In this document: in pieces, positions 12,259 through 22,920 of the stretch
Numbering within the stretch: the first letter of the stretch is position 1
How the letters are laid out: each line of letters starts with the position of its first letter
Assembly (NCBI RefSeq): GCF_027887165.1
Contig: NC_077228.1
Span: 108,574,043-108,638,042 of the forward strand
From: Monodelphis domestica
Taxonomy: Eukaryota; Chordata; Mammalia; Didelphimorphia; Didelphidae
Reading direction: 5' to 3'
Length of the DNA stretch: 64,000 bases
Made by a program: the position numbers and the translations under genes
The notes under the pieces: generated by a model
The model's database searches: none
What the model was told of the DNA's origin: nothing
Seen by the model: the letters and a program-made list of their open reading frames with translations, nothing else

Positions 12259-13352
12259 TTACCAAACCAAATATTCCCAAATCCTTCAGCAAAAATTCCA
12301 TCTATAAGATCCAGACAGGTGCAGTTTGTACACACTTAGGAGTTCCACTAAGACTTATGGCAAATGGGCCCTCACTCACTGGATCTCTAGAGTTTCGTTC
12401 TCCATTGACTTTTTTACAGACCTGGTTTCCCCCTCTCATCCCAGGTGAGATAAAGTAGTCAGTTGGTGGTAAAACAGTGATGTAATTCCAAATGCTTACT
12501 CAGTAATCTCTAAACCCCTCCCTGATGACTCCCATTCATTGTATCAAAGGATTTCTTTCTCAACTAAATAGACAACATTCCTGCCATTGAAACAATTAAG
12601 ATGACTTCATCCAGTCTTGCTAGATGGAATCTACAAAGTATTTACATAGGGGGAAGAGCAGAGGAGAAATTAGCTTAATTTACTGGGTTATATACTATAG
12701 TATCAAGCAGCCCCTGTGTTTATGTCGTAATTGACTCCTGCAATCATTAATCCCCCCTGGATCAAATCCAGAGAGAGAAAAATAAACCATTTGATCTATG
12801 TGTTTTGTATTGACCACAAAGCAGTAAGCTAAATTCGTAATGGCAGAATTGTAATTACTAGGTATGATGTAGGAGGAAGAAAGATTCCAGACAACTAATG
12901 GAGCAGTGATACATTGTAGGCAGAAGAGAAAGAAAACTCTGATATTAAGAAACAAAGTGTTTAATTTTAAAAATATAGAAAACAAAAAAAAATTCAGAGA
13001 CTACAAACACATGGCAATTTTGTTACTACTTTGTCATATTAAATATATACTTCTTCAAACCCTGTATAGCTCAATTTTATCTATAATCCTCTTTTTTGTT
13101 CTTTGTATAATGAAATATTTTTGCTAACTGATGATTAAGTGTGTAATAAAATAAATATTTGGTCATCTTTGAAAAGAACAATAATAAATGAATAGGTATG
13201 TGGTCGTTGGGAGGCCACTCTAAAAGCAATATTCCTTAATAAGAACCTGCTTCATCATATCAGATGGGCAAATAAAAATACCAACTCACATGAGTTTAGT
13301 TGACCCAATGAATTAAACTGAGAGGACCTTAGAAACTACAAAATGCAAAAGG

Positions 13353-13355
<3 letters not shown>
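11811..13355. other. Unassigned stretch with old repeats and (CA)n
   Basis: An ancient repeat of the 'ctactatgtgccaggcac' kind lies at about 11,940-12,055. A CR1/L3-like remnant at about 12,135-12,310 (CAATCCTTAAAATATTTGAA) contains a (CA)n run at 12,204-12,256. From 12,310 to 13,355 I see nothing I can classify. ORFs there are short and AT-rich. Confidence 0.5.
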
Positions 13356-13394
<39 letters not shown>

Positions 13395-13403
13395 ACACAC
13401 ACA
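13356..13403. repeat. (CA)n microsatellite
   Basis: About 24 CA units with a single interrupting T. Confidence 0.95.
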
Positions 13404-13801
13404 CAATTTATAGATGAGAAACAAAGGACCAGAAAATCTAAGAGGCTTTGTCCAAGGTCACAGAGTAGCCAGCCACACTCATATAGCACTTTGGTTTATA
13501 TTTAAGTACTTGATGTATATTATTATCTCATTTGGTTGTAACAACTAACTCTGTGAGAAAGGCTCAATAATGGGATATTGCCTTTGAAAAGAATGTTATC
13601 TCCTTGAGTTTCATTTTTATCAGTGTCCCCAGCTCCTGGCACAAGGCACACAGTTTAATAAACACTTATTGATTGGGTGGCAGATCTTACAGATAAGGAA
13701 ACTAAGGCTCAGAAAAGTTGTAATAAAGGCCCAGACTAGAACCCCACCTCAGCTCTTTCAACTCCACATTTAGTGAATTTTCCACTAATGGAGTCCTTTT
13801 A
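13404..13801. other. MIR-like SINE debris
   Basis: Minus-oriented MIR wording occurs at about 13,410-13,470 (GAGGCTTTGTCCAAGGTCAC). 'ataaggaaactaaggctcag' at about 13,693-13,715 is another old SINE fragment. No coding exon is seen. Confidence 0.5.
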
Positions 13802-14000
13802 AGGGGAGCCTAAGTGGCTCAATGGATAGAGAACCAGGCTTGAAAACAGGAGGTCTTGGGTTCAAATTTGATCTGATACTTCCTAGCTGCATGACCCTGA
13901 GCAAGTCACTTAAATGCCTAGCCCTTAAGGCTTATCTACCTTAGAACCCATACTTACTATCCATTCTAAGACAGAAGATAAGGATGTTTAAAAAAAAATT
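13802..14000 (+). mobile_element. Type A SINE
   Basis: Plus-strand copy from AGGGGAGCCTAAGTGGCTC to the A-rich tail after CAGAAGATAAGGATGTTT. Confidence 0.85.
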
Positions 14001-14190
14001 TTTTTTTGAGCCCTTAATAGGCTTGGAACTGTAGAAGATACCCTGAGTACAGGGTAGCCAAATTTCAGTCAATCAGAAGCTAGCCTAGAACACAAATATG
14101 ATGTGATCCATTAAAAAAAACTACCTAAATAATAAATGCCTAAATTTGCCACCAGGTGGCAATGGATATTGGAGTACTCCATCCACTCTT

Positions 14191-15697
14191 TTTTTTTTTT
14201 AAACAAAAAGAGAAATTTATTAATTTAGAAAGTAATGTTGAGAATGGCCAGGAGGATAGCAAGGTGGGACAGCAAGATGGGGAGCAGTTCCTAGGAGGAC
14301 AGTATGAATGGAAAGGCTGTTCCCCATGGGGACAGCATGGGTGGAAAGGCTGTCCCCCAGACAACATCAGTTCTGGGGTTTTTATACTCTTTAGATGCTA
14401 TGACCTGGAGTGGATGTGACCTTAGTCCCTCAGGCATTCAGTGGGGTGGGGTGGTCATCTGACTGGGGTCTGCCTGGAGGCATAAAGATTCATCTCTTTG
14501 TCCATCTTAAATCTAGAGGACTATCAAAGAGGATAAACATCTCAGGACCCTAGGGGGGTCATTGGGTGTTTCTAGGTTTAGTCACAAGGATGCAAGGGAG
14601 TAAGGGAGTTTCTCTGATAATAGCTAGCCTGGGTTTCTGGGGGTACAGTGCCCATGTCATCTCCCCCATCTCCTATTATGTAAGGGGAAAGGGACGATGG
14701 TCTCAGTCTTCTGTAACTTCTTCACAGCTGAGAAAGGACGTAGGGTTTTCCCTGCCTAACGTTAGGAGAGAGAGGTATTGACTGTAGACCGTGTCCAGAG
14801 CATCAGGCTGGGATGGTTATGGTGGCATCTGGCATCTGGGTGACTCCCATGAGTGCTTTTACCCTAGAAGCAACTAGAGAGATGACAAGGTTACAAATAC
14901 AAGGTCCACATATCCCACAGGGGAGTAGCCAAAACTTGAGTGGTTGCTAATCTCCTTAAAGCCTAAGGTCTTGAATATACCTCAGAGGCACTGAGACCTT
15001 GGGCTAGAAGCCTGGGGTTCTCTCCACTTTGGGGGTGCTTCATACAGACCCAACAGTTAGAGGGACCCACTTTGGCTACTGCTTCCCCAAGCTGAATAAG
15101 AGAATTATATGTCCAACTGGCTGGGAATGCATGATTTAAAACATAGGAGAAGACCCAAAATTTAAGGAAAGAAATAGTTATGGTCAGGTCGTTAAGAGCT
15201 AAAGCAAAAGGGATTGAAGATAACAGGGAAGGAAAGGCTGTGGGCACAGGGTCTTAGGGACATGTCCTCGGTGAATGCCTGGGTCCTAGGTAGCTGGGAA
15301 TCTGCTTGGAGATGTGAAGGATGTCCAGCGACTTCTTCCCCTGATAGGCAGACAGGTCACAAGGGGGAGAGTCAGCCCCTGAGAAGCTGTGTCTTCGTGG
15401 ATGATCTGGGGTACAGGAGTAGCTTTCAGGAGAGCCAAAAATGTTGGGCACCAAAAATGTTATGAGGTTCAGATGTGTACCCCTGGGGTTCGAGAAGGAT
15501 ACCTTTTGCAAGAATGCAAGACTCCAAAGCTTAACTTAAAAACAAAAAGAGAAATTTATTAATTTAGAAAGTAATGTTGAGAATAGCCAGGGGGATAGCA
15601 AGGTGGGACAGCAAGATGGGGAGCAGTTCCTAGGAGGAAAGTATGAATGGAAAGGCTGTTCCCCATGAGGACAGCATGGGTGGAAAGACTGTCCCCC
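14191..15697 (-). mobile_element. L1-mobilised copy of a retroviral RNA (R-U5 ... U3-R-polyA)
   Basis: Read on the minus strand, the element starts at 15,697 with a 158-bp R block (15,540-15,697). A U5 of about 80 bp follows, ending CATAACA near 15,458, then a primer-binding-like TGGTGCCCAACA at 15,453-15,442. About 1.1 kb of short internal plus U3 sequence comes next. The same 158-bp R block then repeats at 14,201-14,358 and runs straight into an A-rich tail (T run 14,191-14,200). The left R block lies downstream of a TATAAAAA box at 14,386-14,379, about 28 bases before its first base. The right copy begins exactly at that base. The 15-bp duplication ACTCCATCCACTCTT flanks the whole insert at 14,176-14,190 and 15,698-15,712. 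Together these mark a reverse-transcribed viral RNA placed by L1 enzymes rather than by integrase. It is short, non-coding as far as I can see, and dead. The parent ERV family is unknown. Confidence 0.8.
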
Positions 15698-15712
15698 ACT
15701 CCATCCACTCTT

Positions 15713-15789
15713 GAACACACAGAATGTCCATTGCTTTACCACGACAATCCTTAAAATATTTAAAGACAATTCTGACAATTTTACTGCTA

Positions 15790-15853
<64 letters not shown>

Positions 15854-15889
15854 GGGACATAGACACAATAGTCATATTATAGCATCCAA
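15713..15889. repeat. CR1/L3-like remnant with (CT)n run
   Basis: The remnant (CAATCCTTAAAATATTTAAA near 15,744) is homologous to that at 12.14 kb. It contains a CT microsatellite at about 15,794-15,847. Confidence 0.6.
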
Positions 15890-16361
15890 GGATATGCATT
15901 GTTTTATATAACCCTTTGGGCATAGTTCCAAATTGCCCTTCAGAATGGTTGGACCAGTGCATAGCTCCACCAGCAGGGCACTAGTGTCCCAATTCTGTCA
16001 TATCCCCTCCAACATTTATCATTTTCCTTTACTGTCATATTTTTTTTGGCCAATCTGATAGGTGCAAGGTTTTAATTTGCATTTCTCTATAATCAAGGGA
16101 TTTACAACATTTTCTTCCTGTGATTATTGATAACTTTGATTTTGTCATATGAAAACTGCTTATTCACATCCTCTGACTTTGTCAATTGACAATTTGACTT
16201 TGTCAAAATAACATAGTCTTATGCATTTGATTTAGTTCTTTATATATATGAAAAATGAGATCTTTATCAGAGAAATGTTATAAAAAAATTTTCCCATTTG
16301 TTGTTTCTCTTCTAATCATGACTACATTGGTTTTGTTTAACATTTAAAACCTTTTTAATTT

Positions 16362-16563
16362 GGGGACTGCCAGGTGGCTCAGTGGATTGAGAGCCAGGCC
16401 TAGAGATGGGAGGTCCTCGGTTCAAATTTGACCTCAGACACTTCTAGCTGTGTGACCCTGGGCAAGTTGCTTAACCCCCACTGTCTAGCCCTTACTAGTC
16501 TTCTGCCTTAGAACCAATACACAATATTAATACTAAGATGGAAGATAAGGGTTAAAAAAAAAA
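16362..16563 (+). mobile_element. Type A SINE in L1
   Basis: Flanked by the 11-bp duplication CTTTTTAATTT at 16,351-16,361 and 16,564-16,574. Confidence 0.9.
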
Positions 16564-16946
16564 CTTTTTAATTTACTATAATCAAAATTATTCATTTTAC
16601 ATCTTGTAATGTTCTCTATCTCATTTGATCATAAATTCTTTCTTTCTCCATAGATCTGATAGGTAAACTATTCTATATTCCCCTAATTTACTTATGGTAT
16701 CACTCTTTATAATTACCCATTTTGACTTGGTATAGGATGTGGGATATTGATCTACACCTAATTTTTGCCATACTGTTTTCCAATTTTCCCAGTAATTTTT
16801 GTCAAAGTGAATTCTTATTCCAAAATTTGGACTCTTTGGGCTTATCAAACACTAGATTGCTGAGGTCACCTACCCCTAATCTATTCTACTGATCTATTCT
16901 TCTATTTCTTAGCCAGTACCAGATCATTTTGATGATTTATTGCTTT

Positions 16947-17677
16947 TGTAAGAGTAAATTTAGGGTTGAGACTGAATATAAATTTAATTGGTTGCCAAGG
17001 ATTTAGTTCAAATCCCAAATAAAATAATGAAGTCAGTTTGGAAATTTTATGGTGGTTTAATTAATATAGAGGGAAGGAATTAAGAAGAAGAGAGAGGAAA
17101 AAGGGTATAGGATTTCTCCAGCCTAGCCTGAGCCAAGGGGAGTTCAGAGACCTTCCAGCCACAAGGCCTCCTCCAAGATGAGGGGCCTCCTAGGAGGATG
17201 GCGTTTTTAGGGAAACTAAGGAAGGAAAAAGAATCAACCTAAACTCCGAGAGAGCTCAGTGAAGATGCTTCAACTAAACTAGGCTACTAAGCTTCTCCCA
17301 GTATTGTATCAAGGACGTTCACCACCAAACCCGGACAATGCTGCAGTAACACCAAGATGCCAAGATGCTCAGCACACTGCCACCAGCCACCTCTCTGCCA
17401 CCAGAGCCAGAGCCACCTCTCCACAAAAAGAGAGCCTGGAGAGAGGAAGTGATGCGAAATATATAGACTGTTTTTTACATCACTTCCTGCATCTCACATG
17501 TACCAATGGTAGCTTAAGCTTGACTTAGGACAGCCCAGGGGGCCTGTCAGTTGTTTCTGATTTGTCATTTGCTAGCACATGCCTGTCATAAACCATCCTT
17601 ATTAACACTTAATCCTTAAGTAGGGGTGTAGACATTCTTGTTAAACTAAGCAAGGTGGAGTAAATCTAAAATTCACA
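16947..17677 (-). mobile_element. Solo LTR in L1 with 4-bp target duplication
   Basis: A 731-bp block with TG...CA ends (plus strand TGTAAGAG ... ATTCACA) is flanked by CTTT at 16,943-16,946 and 17,678-17,681. Removing it restores the L1 text 'gcttt-atagtacagtttaag'. A TATA-like CTATATATTT on the minus strand near 17,465 and an ATTAAA near 17,055 favour minus orientation. A 4-bp duplication fits a gammaretrovirus-like (class I) LTR. There is no internal region. Confidence 0.75.
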
Positions 17678-18530
17678 CTTTATAGTACAGTTTAAGATCT
17701 GGTACTACTAAACCATCATCCTTCACATTTTATTTCATTAGTTCCCTTGAAGTTCTTGACCTTTTGTTTTTCCAGAGGATTTTGTTGTTATATTTTCTAG
17801 TTCTACAAAATAATTTTTGGTAGAGTGGTATGCACTGAATAGGTAAATTAATTTAGGTAGGATTGTCATTTGTATTATATTAGCTCAGTCTACCCAGGAG
17901 CAACTAATAGTTTTCCAGTTGTTTAGATCTAACTTTATTTGTATGAAGTATTTTGTAATTGTATTCATATAATTCCCACATTTGTCTTGGCAAATAGATT
18001 CCCAAGTATTTTATATTGTCTAGAGTGATTTTAAATGAAATTTCTCTAACTCTTGTTGTTGGACTTTGCTGAAAATATATAGAAATGCTCATGATTTGTG
18101 TGGGTTTATTTTGTATCCTGCAACTTTGCTGAAATTATTATTTCAACTAGTTTTTTAGTTGATTCTCTAGAATCCCAAGTATACTGTCATATCATCCTCA
18201 AAGAGTGATAGTTTAGTTTCCTCTTTGCCTACTTTACTTCAATTTCATTTTCTTCTCATTGCTAAAGCTAACAATTCCAGTACAATATCAAATAGTAGTG
18301 ATAATGGGCATCCTTGTTTCACTCCTGACCTTATTGGGAAGGCTTCTTACTTATCCCCATTACAGATGATACTTGCTGATGGTTTTAGATAGATACTACT
18401 TATTATTTTGAGGAAAGGCCCTTTTATTCCTACGCTATCTCGTGTGTTTAATAGGAATGGGCATCGTGTTTTGTCCAAGGCTTTTTTTCATCTATGAAGA
18501 TAATCGTAATTTCTGTTCAACTTGGATTTT

Positions 18531-18699
18531 TAAAAAATTATTTCCATATTTCTTCCATATTTATAATACAATTAACTGGCAGCATAGAAAATTTCTCCCA
18601 TAATCACAAAATATTAACTTAAAAGTTCCTTTCCAGGAAAAATGGCCTTCTACTTCTGCATTATCCTTCAGCTTTATCTCAACTGCTATTTTTTTGATC
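18531..18699. other. Unassigned AT-rich stretch
   Basis: Nothing recognisable between the L1 fragment and the CR1/L3 remnant. Confidence 0.4.
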
Positions 18700-19150
18700 T
18701 TTCGGGATTCTGATTGCTTCATCCAGTGCTATCCTGTCCAGCTCTGCAGATTATACAGATTATCATTGCATCTATGCCTTTATTCAGGTCACTGGTGAAA
18801 ATGTTTGATAAATACAGATGCAGGGAGTACTCCACTGGAGACCTGCCAAGTTCACATCAAACCATTAACTCCTACTCTTTGACTCTTTCCCTTGAACCAG
18901 TTCTGAATCCATTTAATTGTACTGCTATCTATCTAGTCTAGCTTTCCTTCATTTCCAGAGTAGCCTGATTCTGCCTTAGAATTTTGCTAAAATATAGGTA
19001 AACTAAAATGGAGCATTTATTAAGCATCATACAATGCTCACTCTCTATTATTATCCTGACCACTTCAGTCCAGTAACTTTGTTGAAAAAAGGAAATGAGG
19101 CTGATCTGGCATTCCTGTTCTTGAAACTGGTTCTTTGTATAAAAGATATA
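18700..19150 (-). mobile_element. CR1/L3 LINE remnant
   Basis: The text 'ctctttgactctttcccttgaaccagttctgaatccatttaattgtactgctatc' follows the known CR1/L3 reverse-transcriptase region that is conserved in birds and mammals. It is old and much mutated. Coordinates are approximate. Confidence 0.65.
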
Positions 19151-19189
19151 TAATGTAAATCCTTTTCTAGATGTACTCTTATCTCTTTA

Positions 19190-20084
19190 AGGGGCAGCTA
19201 GTTGGTGCAGTGCATAGAACACTGGGTCTGGAGTCAGGAAGACCTGAGTTCTAATCTATACATACTCTGACCCACTACCCCAGAACCAAGCCAGCTACCT
19301 CAGCCTTCAGGGTTTCCCTGTCCCTCATCTTAAGCCTCAGGATTTCTGATACTCTGCTTATAGAAGCATGGCATACTTTTGTGCTGGTTATTACCTTATT
19401 GCCTGCTTTTACATTCATTTTCTGTAAATATCTTTTTAAAAAATCTAAATTAGAGGAACTAGTTGTGGCAGAAATAGATCCCTTAAACTGTACAAGACCT
19501 GACTGATTGGTTCAGACACTTCTTTCTCCAGCAGATGCTCAACAAGCTTCAGATCATGTTAGCCCAGATAATTGGCTGAATTGATGATTATGAGCACGTG
19601 CACGGATAATCTGGAGAAAAACATCTCTGACCTTATGACTCAAGCAGAGATGGAAGAGATCAAAGGGGAAAACAAAATACCTGTCATACAGAATAGTTTA
19701 AAGGTGTTGTTAAGTCATTTAGGGTGAATTCTGGAAAATATTTTTAACATAAGCCAAGAGATGAAAGAACAACTTTCCAATTAACTACTGTGCACAAACA
19801 TTTTTTTTAAATTATCATAAAGTTTATAATCTTAGCTTATGCAGTTTAATTAGGTTCCAGGGTGTTTTAGTTTTTGATTCCTTATATGTGGGAGCTTCAA
19901 CTATAAAACATAAAATGTGTAAACATTAGTATACTGAAATTCTGACTACTCTTGGTTAAAATTTTCAAAATTTTTAGTATATTTGTCATTTGTTGTACTT
20001 TTTGTACGTACTTTTTTCATTTTAATAATGTATGCCCTTTTTTAGTTTAATGACAAATTGCTATGATTTTTTGGATTGTTTCAC
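19190..20084. other. SINE fragment and unassigned sequence
   Basis: A 5' SINE fragment at 19,190-19,260 (AAGGGGCAGCTAGTTGGTGC) is followed by sequence I cannot classify. Part of 19,600-20,080 may belong to the L1 that continues at 20,085. Confidence 0.4.
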
Positions 20085-20460
20085 AGAAAAACCTGTTAAG
20101 ACTTATGTGAACTGATACAAAGTAAAATGAGCAGAATTATAAAAACATTGGACACAGTATCAGCAATACTTTAGTGATAAGCAACTATGAAAGACTTTAA
20201 CTACTCTAATCAATACAGTGTTCCATGACAATTCCAAAGGAGGCATGGGGGAAAATGCACCTCCAGATAGAGATTGAAACACATTTTTTACTTCCTTTTT
20301 TCTTCCCTTTTTTTGCAACATGACTTCCACGGAAATGTTTTCATTGTCTCAAGTGTATAATGAGTAACACATTGCTTAACTGCTCAATGGGTAAGAAAGG
20401 ACTGGAGAGAGAGGGAGACAACTTTTAGCTGAAAGTAAAAAATTTTTAATGATTTAAAGC
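20085..20460 (+). mobile_element. L1 3' end, plus strand
   Basis: ORF2 end and 3'UTR wording (ATGTGAACTGATACAAAGTA; GACAATTCCAAAGGAGGCAT) is followed by an A/T-rich tail. The 3'UTR differs from that at 22.5 kb, so at least two L1 subfamilies are present. Confidence 0.7.
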
Positions 20461-20622
20461 TAAAGAAAATGCATTGCATTACTGGTTGGATTTTTGTGTG
20501 GCATAATACTGCAGTCATTAGTAATAACATCAAAAATCCCCACTGTAAAAACTTGAGGGGTTTTCAACCCAAGAGTATTGAGCTGAATATAAGTACATAT
20601 AATAGGGACAAACATATTAAAA

Positions 20623-20802
20623 GGTTGGGGTGGCTAAATGGATTGAGAGCTGGAGATGAGAAGTCCTGAGTTCAAATTTTAATTCAGACACTTACTAGTT
20701 GTATGTCCCTAAACAAGTCACTTAACCCCCATTGCCTAGTCTTTACCACTCTTCTGCCTTGAAACCAATTCTTATTATCAATTCTAAGACAGAAAGTAAA
20801 GG
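20623..20802 (+). mobile_element. Type A SINE
   Basis: Diverged plus-strand copy (GGTTGGGGTGGCTAAATGG ... GACAGAAAGTAAAGGGG). Confidence 0.8.
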
Positions 20803-20818
20803 GGTGTGTGTGTGTGTG

Positions 20819-20869
<51 letters not shown>
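20803..20869. repeat. (TG)n(TA)n microsatellite at a SINE tail
   Basis: TG repeat passing into TA and GTAT repeats directly after the SINE. Confidence 0.95.
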
Positions 20870-21479
20870 AGGGTTACACTTGGGTCTAAAACAATGGCCT
20901 TACAAGATGGTAGAAATGATTAAACACCAGTTTGGTAGCCAAGCAAGGAAAGATCTTGGGTTCTAGTAAGAAAAGCTTAGCTTCTAGGAATAAGGGAAAG
21001 ATGACATTGACTCATAAGCCTTTCACCATCACAGTAATCTACTATCATCAGACTACATCCTGCTCTGACTGACTGTTTAGAGAAGGCACTGATAAACTAC
21101 AGCTTGTCAGCAGGAGGGCAACCAGGATTGTTTGAAGCTTTTGACTCTCTATGTTCTAAAGAACACCTGTTAGCTTGGAGAAGAGAGGAGAAATATGATC
21201 ACTTTGTTTAAGTATTCATATTTGAAGGGCTATATGAAAGAAGCAGCTAGAAGTACAATAGAAAGGAGTGCTGGGCATCAGCCATTTACTGAATAAACCA
21301 TTTTAACTGTTTGCCTCAGTTTCTCCAAAACAAAAAAGGAAATAATAGCACCTACCTCATAAGGTTATAATGATCAAGTGAGATATTTGTACAAGTGCCA
21401 ACAATATAGTTGGAGTGTAGAAATGCTTATTCCCTTCCCTCTATTAATTGTTCTGTTTGGTCTCCAGAGAGCAGAAACC
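20870..21479. other. Unassigned stretch
   Basis: MIR-like wording near 21,300-21,370 (CTGTTTGCCTCAGTTTCTCC). Otherwise nothing recognised. Confidence 0.4.
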
Positions 21480-22690
21480 AGGGGCAAATTTCAAAGTTCA
21501 TTTAAGAGAATGCCCAGAAACCTGGTATCAAAAAAACTCCCTAACAATAAGAAATATCCATTAAATGAAATAGATGGTCTCATAGTTAGAAGGTGGGGGA
21601 AGGAAGTGTCCATGCACACTGGTACACTGTGGGTAGAGTTGTGAATTAGCACAACCATTCTGAAAAGAAATTCGGACTTTTGCAAATTGAGTAAAAACCC
21701 TTTGTCAAGAGATTCCATTAGTGGGCTTGTACCCCAAGAAGAGGGTCACAAGTTTTTAATATGTTTTCAATGTATTAACTAGATAAGCTTTTATTTTTGT
21801 TTTTTTTTTAAATATTATTTCCTATAAAGGATATACAGCTCTCTGGAACAGTAAGAAAGGATACTGGGGGAAATCATATTGATATGAAAATATCAATCAA
21901 AACTTTCTTTTAAAAATGTGATCATTTGAAAGTAATGAATGCTGGAGGGGATGTGGCAAAGTTGGGACGTTAATGCATTGCTGATGGAGTTGTGAATTGA
22001 TCCAACCATTCTGGAGGGCAATTTGGAACTATGCCCAAAGGGCAATAAAAGACTGTCTGCCCTTTGATCCAGCCATAGCACTGCTGGGTTTGTACCCCAA
22101 AGAGATAATAAGGAAAGACTTGTACAAGAATATTCATAGCTGCACTCTTTGTGGTGGCAAAAAATTGGAAAATGAGGGGATGCCCTTCAATTGGGGAATG
22201 GCTGAACAAATTATGGTATATGTTGGTGATGGAATACTATTGTCTAAAAGGAACAATAAAGTGGAGTGATTCCATGTGAACTGGAATGACCTCCAGGAAG
22301 TGATGCAGAGCAAAAGGAGCAGAACCAGGAAAACATTGTAGACTGATACACTGTGGTATAATCGAATGTAATGGACATCTCCATTAGTGGCAATGCAGTG
22401 ACCCTGAACAACTCGAAGGGATCTACAAGAAAGAACGTTATTCATAGTCAGAGAAAGAACTGTGGGAGTTCCTTGAATACATGGGTCGTGGGGATATGGT
22501 TAGGGATGTAGACTCTAAATGAACATCCTAGTGCAAACACCAACATGGAAATAGGTTCTGATCAAGGACACAGTGAAATTGCGCATGGGCTACAGAAAGG
22601 CTTAGGGGAGGGGAGGGAGGGGAAAGAATATGATTCTTGTAACCAAGGAATAATGTTCTAAATTGACCAAATACATTTTTTTTTTAAATG
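21480..22690 (+). mobile_element. L1 fragments ending in a complete 3' end
   Basis: A diverged ORF2 piece lies at about 21,480-21,770. A better preserved piece at 21,890-22,690 encodes the ORF2 C-terminus (DCLPFDPAIALLGLYPKEII) and the whole 3'UTR, down to ATGTTCTAAATTGACC and an A-rich tail. Both are on the plus strand. They may be one insertion that has lost about 100 bases or two separate ones. Confidence 0.75.
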
Positions 22691-22719
22691 TGTTCGTTTG
22701 ACCTCAACAAGAAATGGGT

Positions 22720-22920
22720 TCAGGGATAGCCAGGCAGTCAGTCCAGTGTAGAGGGCCAGGCCTGGAAACAAGACAGTCCTAGGTTCAAATTTGACTTCAG
22801 ACACTTAATAGATATGTGACTCTGGGCAAGTCATGTAACCCCAACTGCCTAACCCTTACCACACTTCTACCTTGGAAGCAAGGTTTAGAATCAATTCTAA
22901 GACAGAAGGTAAAAGTTTTT
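22720..22920 (+). mobile_element. Type A SINE
   Basis: Diverged plus-strand copy ending CTAAGACAGAAGGTAAAAG. Confidence 0.85.

Larger units (their letters stand above)
15890..18530 (-). mobile_element. L1 ORF2 fragment, minus strand
   Basis: Minus-strand L1 3' half. The C-terminal ORF2 region starts near 15,905 (TTTGGGCATAGTTCCAAATTG), and further ORF2 is readable near 16,640-16,850 (DKNYWENWKTVWQKLGVDQ). It continues, after an LTR, to about 18,530. The copy is heavily decayed and interrupted by a SINE and a solo LTR. Confidence 0.8.

Noticed and set aside
15711-15911. Ser/Leu and Arg/Glu repeat proteins across 15.6-15.9 kb
   Set aside because: They are translations of the (CT)n microsatellite.
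21997-22269. A 90-codon plus-strand ORF
   Set aside because: It is the C-terminus of L1 ORF2 and not a host gene.
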